64,000 nt of DNA from Gammaproteobacteria bacterium (GTDB taxonomy: Bacteria > Pseudomonadota > Gammaproteobacteria > Steroidobacterales > GCA-2729495), in NCBI GenBank assembly GCA_024277915.1, contig JAJRUG010000128.1, positions 30,711 through 94,710 on the forward strand, given 5' to 3'. The translations under genes and the position numbers were made by a program. Of the stretch, positions 46,519-58,112 are shown one piece after another. Below the pieces are notes generated by a model that did not search any database, was not told the DNA's origin, and saw only the letters and a program-made list of their open reading frames with translations. How positions within the stretch are numbered: the stretch's first letter is position 1; each line of letters begins with the position of its first letter.

Positions 46519-47502
46519 CTACATGACCCCCGCGCGCAACAGATCGTGGACATTGAGGGCACCGGTGAGCGCGTTGTTCTGATCAACAACCAGTACTGCG
46601 GTGATCTTGTGCTGCTCCATCATCAGAACCGCTTCGGTGGCAAGGGCATCCTGTGCGATGGTTTTGCACCCGGCCGTCATTACTTCGCTCATCAATGCTG
46701 CCCGCACATCAACAGCACCGTCCAGCGTTCGCCGCAAATCCCCGTCAGTAAATACTCCGCTTAGTTTTCCCTGTGCATCCACAACCGCAGTCATACCGAA
46801 TCCCTTGCTGGACATTTCGAGCAAGCCTTCAGCCAGGGTCGCGTTCAGTTTGATCCGGGGTATTCTTTCTCCGGTATGCATCAGATCCTCTACTTTCAGC
46901 AGTAACCTTTTGCCCAGTGATCCGCCGGGATGTGATCGTGCAAAATCTTCCCTGGTGAAACCGCGGCATTCCAGCAGCGTGACCGCCAGCGCATCTCCCA
47001 TCGCCAGTGCCGCAGTAGTGCTGGTAGTCGGAGCCAGGTTCAGCGTACATGCTTCTTCCTGCGTGCCAAGATCAAGAACTACCGATGAGTTTTCCGCAAG
47101 TGTTGATGCAGCATTCCCCGTGATCGTGATCAGGTCGACGCCCAGCCTTTTGAGCAACGGCAGGATAGTGATGATTTCGGCGGTCTCTCCCGACTGTGAG
47201 ATGGCCACAACCAGATCCTTGGCGGTGATCATCCCCAGATCGCCATGGCTGGCTTCACCGGGGTGGACGTAAAATGCAGGAGTGCCTGTGCTGGCGAGGG
47301 TTGCCGCAATTTTTCCACCGATGTGCCCGGATTTGCCCATTCCGGTCACTACGACCCGTCCGTTGCAATTAAGGCACAGTTCGCAGGCAGCTGAGAAGGA
47401 GTCGTCGATTCGATCCACGAGCGCACTGATCGCACGGGATTCGATCTCAAGAACCCGCCGGGCTCTTTCCCTGTAATCCATATCCTTATGAGGTGAATTC
47501 AT
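46519..47502 (-). CDS. kdsD: D-arabinose 5-phosphate isomerase
   Basis: 327 residues. Makes arabinose 5-phosphate, the first committed Kdo precursor. N-terminal SIS domain (VVVTGMGKSGHIGGKIAATLASTG and HPGEASHGDLGM) and a C-terminal CBS pair (about 205-325). Immediately downstream of the CaCA antiporter and upstream of kdsC. Confidence 0.96.
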   Translation of the reverse strand: MNSPHKDMDYRERARRVLEIESRAISALVDRIDDSFSAACELCLNCNGRVVVTGMGKSGHIGGKIAATLASTGTPAFYVHPGEASHGDLGMITAKDLVVAISQSGETAEIITILPLLKRLGVDLITITGNAASTLAENSSVVLDLGTQEEACTLNLAPTTSTTAALAMGDALAVTLLECRGFTREDFARSHPGGSLGKRLLLKVEDLMHTGERIPRIKLNATLAEGLLEMSSKGFGMTAVVDAQGKLSGVFTDGDLRRTLDGAVDVRAALMSEVMTAGCKTIAQDALATEAVLMMEQHKITAVLVVDQNNALTGALNVHDLLRAGVM

Positions 47503-47559
47503 GCTGTATTCTCAGCGTGTCCAATATTCTGACTCAATTTTCCGGCTCAATTTTCTGGC

Positions 47560-48546
47560 TCAAAGGCTTTGATAAACAACAAAAAACTGATAAGCGAAGA
47601 AGCCTGCCAGCATGAGTCCGCCGATACGCCTGCCGGCACGGCCATTGCCGAGGTAATTGTACGCTATCAGCCCGAGGATCACTGTGAAAACAGCCATCAC
47701 AGGGTAGTGAATTCCGAGAACATCCGGGCTGAACTGCAGTGGATGGATCATGCCAGCCAGTCCCACTACCGCCAGCAGGTTGAATATGTTCGACCCGATG
47801 ACATTGCCCAGGATCAGCCCGACTTCGCCTTTTCGGGCGCTGATAACGCACACGGTGAGCTCCGGCAGGCTGGTCCCGACAGCCACTATAGTGAGACCGA
47901 TGATCAAATCGCTGACGCCGAGCGCGGTTGCCAGGCTTTCTGCTGCCCAGACCAGGATCCAGGCGCCGGCCATCAGAACAACCAGCCCCGACACGATCCA
48001 CATGATCGCTGAGCGGGGAGGGACATCTTTCGGGATCTCCGCTTCGTATTCCCCGCCAACCGGATCTTTTGCAGTGACCTTGTCAAGACTTTGTTTTTTC
48101 TGTTGCAAAATAATGATGGTCATAATCAGGAAAAATCCCGCCAACAGGGCGCCGCCGCCTGTACGGCTAAGGCTATTGTCCAGCAAGACGAAGACCGTAC
48201 CGATGGTTGCGATCAGCAACAGCATCATTTCAACTCGCAGGGTTTGCGAGCTGATCAACAGTGGGCGTACCAATGCGGAAGCCCCGATGACCAAACCGAT
48301 ATTGGCAATGTTCGAGCCGATGGCGTTACCAATGGCAAGACCTGAAGCCCCCTGGCTCGAAGCAGTGGCGGAAATCAGGATCTCGGGAGCAGAGGTACCG
48401 AAGCCCAGGATGGTGATGCCGATCAACAGTGGATCAACGCCCAGATTCCGGGCTGTGGCAGCCGAACCAAATACAAATTTGTCTGCTCCCCAAAGCAACA
48501 GGACAAAGCCGAACAGCAGGGCCAGAGAATAATATAGAAACATCAT
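47560..48546 (-). CDS. Calcium/sodium antiporter (YrbG type)
   Basis: 328 residues, about 10 transmembrane helices in two inverted Na/Ca exchanger repeats. The alpha-repeat motifs GFGTSAPEILISATAS and AVGTSLPELTVCVISA carry the ion-binding acidic residues. Same place as yrbG in E. coli, ahead of kdsD. Substrate is inferred from the family. Confidence 0.92.
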   Translation of the reverse strand: MMFLYYSLALLFGFVLLLWGADKFVFGSAATARNLGVDPLLIGITILGFGTSAPEILISATASSQGASGLAIGNAIGSNIANIGLVIGASALVRPLLISSQTLRVEMMLLLIATIGTVFVLLDNSLSRTGGGALLAGFFLIMTIIILQQKKQSLDKVTAKDPVGGEYEAEIPKDVPPRSAIMWIVSGLVVLMAGAWILVWAAESLATALGVSDLIIGLTIVAVGTSLPELTVCVISARKGEVGLILGNVIGSNIFNLLAVVGLAGMIHPLQFSPDVLGIHYPVMAVFTVILGLIAYNYLGNGRAGRRIGGLMLAGFFAYQFFVVYQSL

Positions 48547-48610
48547 GCAGTAGGATTATAATCATCCCGTAGACAAGCTATAGAAAATTTTTTACGGGAA
48601 ACTATTTATT

Positions 48611-50102
<1,492 letters not shown>

Positions 50103-50174
50103 GGGTGATATGCACAAACATCCGGGTGGTGCTAATGCCGAGGGCAGGTACGGGTTAGCTTTTCCGGGAGTGGC

Positions 50175-51290
50175 CTATGGTCTTTCGGTAACCATTGTTT
50201 GCATCGAAAATGGTTCACCAGCTCTTATTCCCTGGATACTGACTACGTCCCCCGGCATCAGGCTGGCGACGATACTTAACGCCTGACGCGACAGGTGGAT
50301 GGGTTCATCGTTGAGATGGGTAATGATGTCTCCGCGACGTAACCCGGCGGCCCAGGCCGGGCTGTCCCGATAGACATCGGCAAGCGTGACACCTTTTGGC
50401 GTGTTGATCCGGGGCTGAGTTGCCTGTTGGCTGGAGATATCCTGGGGTACGACGCCTAGCCAGCCCCGCCGGACTCGCCCGTATTCTTCAAGTTGTTGTA
50501 TGACCCCGCGCACCAGATTCACGGGAATAGCAAACCCGATTCCCCCGGTACTGTCCTCGCCACCCACAGCAGCCGTATTGATGCCAATCAGCTCACCTCG
50601 CAGGTTGATCAAGGCACCGCCGGAGTTTCCCCGATTGATGGCTGCGTCAGTTTGAATAAAGTTCTCAAACAGGGTCAGACCAAGTTCGGTCCGGCCGGTA
50701 GCGCTGATAATACCCTGTGTGACGGACTGGCTTAATCCGTATGGATTGCCGATGGCCAGCGCAAACTCACCGATTCGCAGGCCATCGGATCTGCCAAGCT
50801 GGATGGCAGGCAGATCCGGCAGGTCAATCTGCAGCAGGGCAAGATCAGTATCGGCATCCATGCCGATGATTCGGGGAACGGAGATACGCCCGTCAGCCAG
50901 TTGAATCTTGATATCTTCGGCGTTTGCTACCAGGTGATTATTCGTGACGATTAATCCGCGGGGATTAATGATGACCCCTGAACCCAGCGAGGTAACCAGC
51001 CTGCGAGTGGCTGCACCCGGCCGACCCAGACCCAGTAGCTGCTTTCGCAGATCTGCCCGGCTCAGCGCTGCGACCCGGGTGGTGTAGATATTGATAACCG
51101 CCGGCGCCGCTCTGGCTACCGCATCCGGAATGAGAGATAGCGCTGTATTGATGTCAGTTGCACGAGAATCAGGCTCACGACCGTCCAGCGGTATCAAGCC
51201 CGGTTTGAGCAGGATGACAACAAATGCGACAGCCAGCCCTATTACGACTGACCGGCCGATGAAAATCATTGTTGCTCGTATATTTGCCAT
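50175..51290 (-). CDS. DegS/AlgW-type periplasmic serine protease
   Basis: 371 residues. N-terminal membrane anchor (about 9-28) instead of a cleaved signal, trypsin-like domain with VTNNHLVAN (His), DADTDLALLQ (Asp) and NRGNSGGALI (Ser), and one PDZ domain (about 275-360). This is the site-1 protease layout that cuts anti-sigma factor RseA/MucA on envelope stress. In Pseudomonas algW also lies near murA and the petABC genes. Starts 181 bp from divergent petA. Confidence 0.93.
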   Translation of the reverse strand: MANIRATMIFIGRSVVIGLAVAFVVILLKPGLIPLDGREPDSRATDINTALSLIPDAVARAAPAVINIYTTRVAALSRADLRKQLLGLGRPGAATRRLVTSLGSGVIINPRGLIVTNNHLVANAEDIKIQLADGRISVPRIIGMDADTDLALLQIDLPDLPAIQLGRSDGLRIGEFALAIGNPYGLSQSVTQGIISATGRTELGLTLFENFIQTDAAINRGNSGGALINLRGELIGINTAAVGGEDSTGGIGFAIPVNLVRGVIQQLEEYGRVRRGWLGVVPQDISSQQATQPRINTPKGVTLADVYRDSPAWAAGLRRGDIITHLNDEPIHLSRQALSIVASLMPGDVVSIQGIRAGEPFSMQTMVTERP

Positions 51291-51324
51291 CCCGTGCGGC
51301 CATCTTCTCTCATGTACATACCGG

Positions 51325-51354
51325 TAGGCAATGGTGGTGTAGCGCGTGTATAAT
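51325..51354 (+). promoter_or_regulatory. Possible petABC promoter
   Basis: TATAAT at 51349-51354 is a perfect -10; TAGGCA at 51325-51330 is a partial -35 with an 18-bp spacer. About 120 bp upstream of petA, whose ATG follows a strong TTGGAGGG ribosome site. Confidence 0.4.
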
Positions 51355-51471
51355 TCGCGGGCTTTTTTCGGGCAACCGCTATTTTCAGGATTTGGGTGGG
51401 CAACAGCTTCCTCACGCTGTGTTCACTGGATTTGGCTGCCTGCCGTGTGAATTTTTTGGAGGGATTGCTCG

Positions 51472-52065
51472 ATGAGCGAGAAATCAGACCTGAACAGACG
51501 CCATTTCCTGACTGTGGCTACCAGCGTCACCGGAGCTGTCGGAGTGGGTTTTGTGGCGGTACCGTTCGTCGCGTCCTGGCTGCCAAGCGCCCGGGCCCGG
51601 GCGCTTGGGGCACCGGTCGAGGTCGATATCAGCAAGCTGGATGATGGTGCGATGGTGCGTGTGCAATGGCGCGGCCGGCCGGTATGGGTTGTCAGGCGGA
51701 CCCAGGTAATGCTGGATCGGATGGAAAACAGCGGCATCGAGCTTAGAGACCCGGATTCCCTCGAGTCCATTCAGCCGAATTTCGCGCTCAACGACTTCCG
51801 CTCACTCAAGCCCAAAATTCTGGTTGTGCTTGGGGTGTGCACCCATCTTGGCTGCTCCCCGACAGCCCGGTTTGATGTGGCTCCAGCGGATCTTGGTCCT
51901 GATTGGGTAGGCGGCTTCTTTTGTCCCTGCCACGGATCAAAGTTTGATCTGTCGGGCCGTGTGTATCCTGCCATGCCTGCGCCAACCAACCTGACCATCC
52001 CGCCATACAGATTTGTAGGCGATAACCTGATTATTATTGGTGAAGAAACGGGAGTAGCTGCATGA
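51472..52065 (+). CDS. petA: Ubiquinol-cytochrome c reductase iron-sulfur subunit (Rieske)
   Basis: 197 residues. Twin-arginine signal NRRHFLTVAT with an uncleaved membrane helix (about 10-40), then the Rieske domain with [2Fe-2S] ligands in GVCTHLGCSP and CPCHGSKFD. Takes electrons from ubiquinol and passes them to cytochrome c1. First of petABC; overlaps petB by 4 bp. Confidence 0.97.
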   Translation: MSEKSDLNRRHFLTVATSVTGAVGVGFVAVPFVASWLPSARARALGAPVEVDISKLDDGAMVRVQWRGRPVWVVRRTQVMLDRMENSGIELRDPDSLESIQPNFALNDFRSLKPKILVVLGVCTHLGCSPTARFDVAPADLGPDWVGGFFCPCHGSKFDLSGRVYPAMPAPTNLTIPPYRFVGDNLIIIGEETGVAA

Positions 52066-53333
52066 GTGCCTCCATAAAGGACCGGCCTGCCGATACCGGC
52101 GCCAGGGACGGGAAACTGTCACAACTGGTCGACTGGATCGATGCACGTTTCCCGATGACGAAGATGATGCAGGAGCACATGACCGAATACTACGCCGCGA
52201 AAAATTTCAACTGGTTGTATGTATTTGGTGTGCTGGCTATGTTTGTGCTGGCTCTACAGATAGTTACTGGCATATTCCTGACCATGAACTACAAGCCATC
52301 CGCTGCAGAAGCATTTGCATCGGTGGAATACATCATGCGTGATGTGGAATGGGGGTGGCTGATTCGCTATATGCACTCCACAGGTGCCTCTGCGTTTTTT
52401 ATTGTGATTTACCTGCATATGTTCCGGGCCATGATGTATGGCTCCTATAAAAAGCCGCGAGAACTGTTGTGGCTGATCGGAATGGTGATCTATGTCGCGC
52501 TGATGGCTGAAGGTTTTTTCGGTTATCTGCTGCCCTGGGGCCAGATGTCCTACTGGGGCGCTCAGGTCATCGTGTCACTTTTCGGTGCGATCCCGTACAT
52601 CGGTGAAGGCATGGCCGAGTGGATGAGGGGTGACTACTTTATTTCAGATATTACTCTGAACAGGTTTTTCGCATTGCATGTAGCCGCGGTGCCGCTGGCT
52701 CTGATTGCATTGGTCGTCATGCACATTCTGGCGCTCCACGAGACCGGATCGCTCAACCCGGACGGGATCGAGATCAAGGAACGCAAAGACAGCAATGGCA
52801 TTCCGCTGGATGGAATCAACTTCCACCCCTACTATACAGTCAAGGATCTGGTAGCCATTGTGATTTTCCTGATTCTGTTTTCCGGGGTGATCTTTTTCGC
52901 ACCGGAGATGGGCGGCTATTTTCTGGAGCATGCCAACTTTGAGCCGGCAAATATTCTGCAAACTCCGGAGCATATTCAGCCGGTCTGGTACTTCACCCCG
53001 TTTTACGCTATCTTGCGCGCCGTACCGAGCAAGCTTGGCGGTGTTTTGCTGATGGGTGGCGCCATCGTGGTATTGTTCTTGCTGCCCTGGCTGGATCGCT
53101 GCAAGGTCAAGTCGATTCGTTACCGCGGCTGGACGTACAAAGTAGCTCTGACGACTTTCGTCGTGTCATTCATTGCCCTGGGATACCTTGGTATGAAGCC
53201 GGCAGCTGAGCCCTATACCACCTTGTCACGGATATTCACTGCGTTGTATTTCGCTTTTTTCCTGTTTATGCCTATTTACACGAGCAGAGAAAAAACCAAG
53301 CCCGTTCCTGAGCGGGTGGTCTATCACGGGTGA
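52062..53333 (+). CDS. petB: Ubiquinol-cytochrome c reductase cytochrome b
   Basis: 423 residues, full-length cytochrome b with eight transmembrane helices. Heme His residues lie in MHSTGASAFFIVIYLHMFR and ALHVAAVPLALIALVVMHI; the Qo-site segment contains PEW-type motif variants (LQTPEHIQPVWYFTP). Overlaps petA and petC by 4 bp each. Confidence 0.97.
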   Translation: MSASIKDRPADTGARDGKLSQLVDWIDARFPMTKMMQEHMTEYYAAKNFNWLYVFGVLAMFVLALQIVTGIFLTMNYKPSAAEAFASVEYIMRDVEWGWLIRYMHSTGASAFFIVIYLHMFRAMMYGSYKKPRELLWLIGMVIYVALMAEGFFGYLLPWGQMSYWGAQVIVSLFGAIPYIGEGMAEWMRGDYFISDITLNRFFALHVAAVPLALIALVVMHILALHETGSLNPDGIEIKERKDSNGIPLDGINFHPYYTVKDLVAIVIFLILFSGVIFFAPEMGGYFLEHANFEPANILQTPEHIQPVWYFTPFYAILRAVPSKLGGVLLMGGAIVVLFLLPWLDRCKVKSIRYRGWTYKVALTTFVVSFIALGYLGMKPAAEPYTTLSRIFTALYFAFFLFMPIYTSREKTKPVPERVVYHG

Positions 53334-54118
53334 TCACAGCTATGAATAACAGAATCAAGAGACTATTTTCTGTAGCAACCCTGCGTGCATTCATGGCGGC
53401 TGTGTTTGTCACCTGGACAATGGGTGCTATGGCTGCCGGTGATACAACGCAGCTGCTGAGCGCCAATAATGACATTGGCAACCAGGCTTCATTACAGCGT
53501 GGCGCCAGAAACTACGTCAACTATTGTATGGGCTGCCACTCATTGCAGTACATGCGGTATAACCAGCTTGCGAAGGGACTGGGGATCAGCGAGGATCAGT
53601 TGATCGATAACCTCATGTTCACAGCAGACCGGCCTACCGACATGATGACCATCGCAATGCCGCCTGCAGATGCGGCGACCTGGTTTGGCCGAACCCCGCC
53701 TGATCTCACGTTGATCGGGCGCAGCAGGGGCTCAGATTATTTGTATACTTTTCTCAAGTCGTTTTACGTTGAAGAGGGTGTCCCGACCGGTGTCAACAAT
53801 CTGGTACTGGCTAACCTCAGCATGCCGCATGTGCTCTGGGAGCTTCAGGGGCTGCAAAAAGCGGTATTTGAGGATGTGGCCAACGAAGACGGCACCACGA
53901 CACATGCATTCAGAAGGTTCGAGCAGATAACCGGGGGGATTCTCACCGAAGATGAATATAATCAATTTGTTCGTGACACCGTAAATTTTCTCGAATATGC
54001 AGGAGAGCCTTCGCAGCTTGAGCGGCGCAGGCTTGGCGTTCTGGTGATCGCATTTCTGCTGGTATTCGGGTTGTTCTCTTATTATTTGAAAAAAGAATTC
54101 TGGAAAGATATTAAATGA
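53330..54118 (+). CDS. petC: Ubiquinol-cytochrome c reductase cytochrome c1
   Basis: 262 residues. Signal peptide (about 10-35), one c-type heme site CMGCH at about residue 66, a methionine-bearing distal segment, and a C-terminal anchor helix (about 235-252). Overlaps sspA by 4 bp, so respiration and sspAB genes are cotranscribed. Confidence 0.96.
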   Translation: MITAMNNRIKRLFSVATLRAFMAAVFVTWTMGAMAAGDTTQLLSANNDIGNQASLQRGARNYVNYCMGCHSLQYMRYNQLAKGLGISEDQLIDNLMFTADRPTDMMTIAMPPADAATWFGRTPPDLTLIGRSRGSDYLYTFLKSFYVEEGVPTGVNNLVLANLSMPHVLWELQGLQKAVFEDVANEDGTTTHAFRRFEQITGGILTEDEYNQFVRDTVNFLEYAGEPSQLERRRLGVLVIAFLLVFGLFSYYLKKEFWKDIK

Positions 54119-54741
54119 CTGTAGTAGCCAATAGACGTTCAGTGATGACGTTGTTTTCAAGTCCTACCTGTTTTCACAGCCACAGGACACGCCTGGTACT
54201 GACCGAGAAGAGTATCAATGTCGAGATAAATAATGTCGATGGGGCAGATCTGCCCGAAGATCTTCTTGATCTGAATCCCTATCATAGCGTTCCGACACTG
54301 GTTGATCGTGATCTGGTTTTGTATGACTCGCGAGTGATTGTGGAATACCTTGACGAGCGTTTTCCGCATCCCCCATTGATGCCGGTTGACCCGGTAACCC
54401 GTGCGCAGTTTCGGCTGGCTCTCTACCGCATCGAAAAGGACTGGTATAGCCTGGCCGAAAAGGTGGAAGTAGCGGCAGAGAAAAAACAGTCTACGAGAGC
54501 CCGAAAGATGCTCGAGGAAAGCATCCTGGCAAGTGCGGAAGTATTTGATGCCAAGCGCTACTTTCTGGGAGATACTTTTTCATTGGTCGATTGCAGTATC
54601 GCCCCTGTTCTGTGGCGCCTGCCGCACTATGGCATTGACGTTGCCGGTGCAGCACCGGCAATAGACAAGTATATGGATGATGTTTTTTCACGGCCTTCCT
54701 TCCAGGAGAGCCTGACGGAACTAGAGCAGGAAATGCGGTAG
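54115..54741 (+). CDS. sspA: Stringent starvation protein A
   Basis: 208 residues, glutathione-S-transferase-like fold without GST activity. It binds RNA polymerase and affects stationary-phase gene expression. Core: SSPTCFHSHRTRLVLTEK and DLNPYHSVPTLVDRDLVLY. Follows petC, the standard gammaproteobacterial order petABC-sspAB. Confidence 0.95.
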   Translation: MTVVANRRSVMTLFSSPTCFHSHRTRLVLTEKSINVEINNVDGADLPEDLLDLNPYHSVPTLVDRDLVLYDSRVIVEYLDERFPHPPLMPVDPVTRAQFRLALYRIEKDWYSLAEKVEVAAEKKQSTRARKMLEESILASAEVFDAKRYFLGDTFSLVDCSIAPVLWRLPHYGIDVAGAAPAIDKYMDDVFSRPSFQESLTELEQEMR

Positions 54742-54748
54742 GCAACCT

Positions 54749-55820
<1,072 letters not shown>

Positions 55821-56201
55821 TTATCCCAGATCATCCATGGTGAAAGCGTTGGGGATCCAGCGAATATCAGGTGCTGTGAGTGACCCGGCCAGTGTCAACA
55901 CATCGAATCGTGCGGGGTAGTGGCAATAGCTGCCATGAGTCAACAAAAAATGCTGCGCAGAGCGGGCAACACGGCGCTGCTTGGCGGGAGTGATGGTTTG
56001 CTCCGGAGCAACAGGCCGGACCGACCGGCGGTACCGAATCTCGACGAATACCAGTGTCTCATCATCAGTCATCACCAGATCCAGCTCACCAAGCCGGCAG
56101 CGATAGTTGGCGGCAATTGTAGAAAGCCCACGATCTTGCAGGTAGCTTTGGCCGATGCGTTCGGCCTCGATGCCGGCTGCAAGGTGGGGCGCAGTGCTAA
56201 T
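55821..56201 (-). CDS. yraN: YraN-family (UPF0102) endonuclease-like protein with non-standard start
   Basis: About 126 residues if read from ATT at 56201. The family pattern begins before any ATG/GTG/TTG: GIEAERIGQSYLQDRG (homologous to the G..AE..A..YL segment), then RCRLGELDLVMTD and LVFVEIRYR of the restriction-endonuclease-like fold. The first standard start in frame is GTG/ATG at 56075/56072, which would delete a third of the domain. An in-frame stop at 56217-56219 limits the upstream extension, leaving ATA 56207 or ATT 56201 as starts. ATT overlaps the lpoA stop, which suggests translational coupling. Confidence 0.75.
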   Translation of the reverse strand: MSTAPHLAAGIEAERIGQSYLQDRGLSTIAANYRCRLGELDLVMTDDETLVFVEIRYRRSVRPVAPEQTITPAKQRRVARSAQHFLLTHGSYCHYPARFDVLTLAGSLTAPDIRWIPNAFTMDDLG

Positions 56202-58080
56202 GGGTATTCGCTTCCATCAGGACAGGTCTTCCCCGCGTCATTCTGACCCAGGGCAGCTGCCGATGGATTCGACCGTCGCTATCCATTGACAGCTCACCGG
56301 TCAGCCCCGGTACTTTGCGGTTTCCGAACTGCGCCTGACCGTACAGCAGCGGCATCAGCTGATACGCGTCATAACCCATTGCGTAGAAACGAGCACGGCG
56401 TGCTGCCTGGGCAGGCCACTGGTCAGCAATGACTGTTTTCAGCTTGATAGTGTCGGCATCAGGTTGAATGATCCACGGGATTTGCGTCAACATGATGCCA
56501 TTCAGGTCAGAGTTATTTCTGGAGCCTTCCTGAAAAATCGCAGAGGTGGCATAGGTGGGAATATTTCCGGCAAAGTGAAAACGAAGCTGGGGCCTGAGTG
56601 CTTTACCCGCTTCCGAGCGAGCTGCCAAGAATATTAAATCAACATCTTCCCGCAGACGTGGTTCAAATGTGAGCTTTTCACCCAGATTTGCGCTCAATCG
56701 TTGATAGCGCGATTTGCTTTCGTCGATCAGCAGCAGAGCCTGAATGGTAGCCGAGTAGTCGACGGAACGGGGGTCGTAGTAGCGATAGTCTAATAGTCTG
56801 CCGCCACCCTGTTCCATTGCGGATGCAAAGCTCGTCAACATGCGTTGTCCCCAGCTGTTATCGGGAGCGAGTGCAATCGCTCTGAACTGGCCTGCCGCCA
56901 TGGCCGTTTGAGCAGCCTGGCGCGCCTCGTCCTCCGGAGACAGTGAGAACTGAAAAAAATGGCTCGGCGTTGTCGCATTGTCGGGCAGGAAATTCAAAGC
57001 CAGCGTCGGCGTGTTTCCAGCCACCTCTGCGGCTTTGAGTGCTGCATCCTTAAGCAAAGGCCCGACGACAAAATCAGCGCCGTCGACGATCGCCTGATGA
57101 TAGGCGCCGGCGGCACCCAGCTTTTGTACGTCGTAGATCATGATGTCGGCCCGCACCGGCAGGAAATCAACTGCATAGTGGGCTGCCAGGAAGCCATCAC
57201 GAATAGCCGCTGCGGTTTGCTGTTGCCTGCCAGATAGCGGGAGCAGCAATGCCACTTTTCTCGGGTAGTTCAGCCTGATTGTCTGCTCGGCAAGTAACTC
57301 CCCGAGCAGGCTCTGGTTTGCCGGGTGATCAGGATGTGATAGTTGCCAGTTGGTCAGTACAAACCGTAATGCTGACGGGTCGGAATGTAGCGGCAAGGTG
57401 AGATAAGCGAGCTGCAGCCAGCCGGATAAAACAGGGTCGGCAGAATTCTGCCATGACTCCGGGGTGATATCCGAGCCCCAGTTCTGCAGGCCGCGCCATA
57501 TCAGCCGATGGTTCTCGACCATTGCCATGCGGCCATCAAGCCAGGTCTCTCGCTCCAGCAGGCTGGCGACGGCTTCTGTCGGCTGGTTCAGCCGAAACAG
57601 GGCTTCGCTACGAATCAGTAAAAGACCGGCGGTACTCTCCCGGTCAGTGGTTTCCGGTGCCTGTGCGAGATATTCGAGTGCTTGCTCAGGTCGGCCCAGG
57701 CTCAATGACATTTCCGCGCTGACCTGCGTCCATAGCAGACGGTTCTGGTCGGCGATCGGGTACATTACATTACTGAAAAGTTGCCGGGCGGTGTTAAGGT
57801 CGCGTCCAAGTCGATATTCGCTGACGGCAAGAATCAGGTAGCGTTGCCTGTCAGCGAGCGTGCCATGATTCGCCAGCTCTCTGTACACTGCAGCTGCAGC
57901 TCCATGTTGCCCATCCATACTGAATTGCTCGGCGCGGGTCACCTGGGCATCTGCGACGGATTCAGGCTTTGTGAATTGCTGCGGCTCGCATGCTGCGAGG
58001 ATAAACGCCAGAATAAACAGCGCAGCAAGCCTGTGATGCTGGAAGGGGTTATCGGCAGTCTTGAAAGAAATGGTTTTCAT
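56197..58080 (-). CDS. lpoA: Penicillin-binding protein activator LpoA
   Basis: 627 residues. Outer-membrane lipoprotein (lipobox LAAC, Cys30) that reaches through the periplasm to activate PBP1A. N-terminal TPR-like domain (about 40-270) and C-terminal LppC domain resembling periplasmic binding proteins (KVALLLPLSGRQQQTAAAIRDGF; DFVVGPLLKDAA; FYAMGYDAYQL). Divergent from rsmI, in the conserved rsmI/lpoA-yraN-gmhA order. A BON lipoprotein gene (dolP), next in E. coli, is absent. Confidence 0.95.
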   Translation of the reverse strand: MKTISFKTADNPFQHHRLAALFILAFILAACEPQQFTKPESVADAQVTRAEQFSMDGQHGAAAAVYRELANHGTLADRQRYLILAVSEYRLGRDLNTARQLFSNVMYPIADQNRLLWTQVSAEMSLSLGRPEQALEYLAQAPETTDRESTAGLLLIRSEALFRLNQPTEAVASLLERETWLDGRMAMVENHRLIWRGLQNWGSDITPESWQNSADPVLSGWLQLAYLTLPLHSDPSALRFVLTNWQLSHPDHPANQSLLGELLAEQTIRLNYPRKVALLLPLSGRQQQTAAAIRDGFLAAHYAVDFLPVRADIMIYDVQKLGAAGAYHQAIVDGADFVVGPLLKDAALKAAEVAGNTPTLALNFLPDNATTPSHFFQFSLSPEDEARQAAQTAMAAGQFRAIALAPDNSWGQRMLTSFASAMEQGGGRLLDYRYYDPRSVDYSATIQALLLIDESKSRYQRLSANLGEKLTFEPRLREDVDLIFLAARSEAGKALRPQLRFHFAGNIPTYATSAIFQEGSRNNSDLNGIMLTQIPWIIQPDADTIKLKTVIADQWPAQAARRARFYAMGYDAYQLMPLLYGQAQFGNRKVPGLTGELSMDSDGRIHRQLPWVRMTRGRPVLMEANTH

Positions 58081-58112
58081 ATGGATTTACAGCAATATGG
58101 GCTGGTGAACTG

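Noticed and set aside
55821..56075. Short 84-residue version of YraN
   Set aside because: Starting at 56075 removes the conserved N-terminal third including the AE and RCRLGELDL segments, so it is unlikely to be the functional start.
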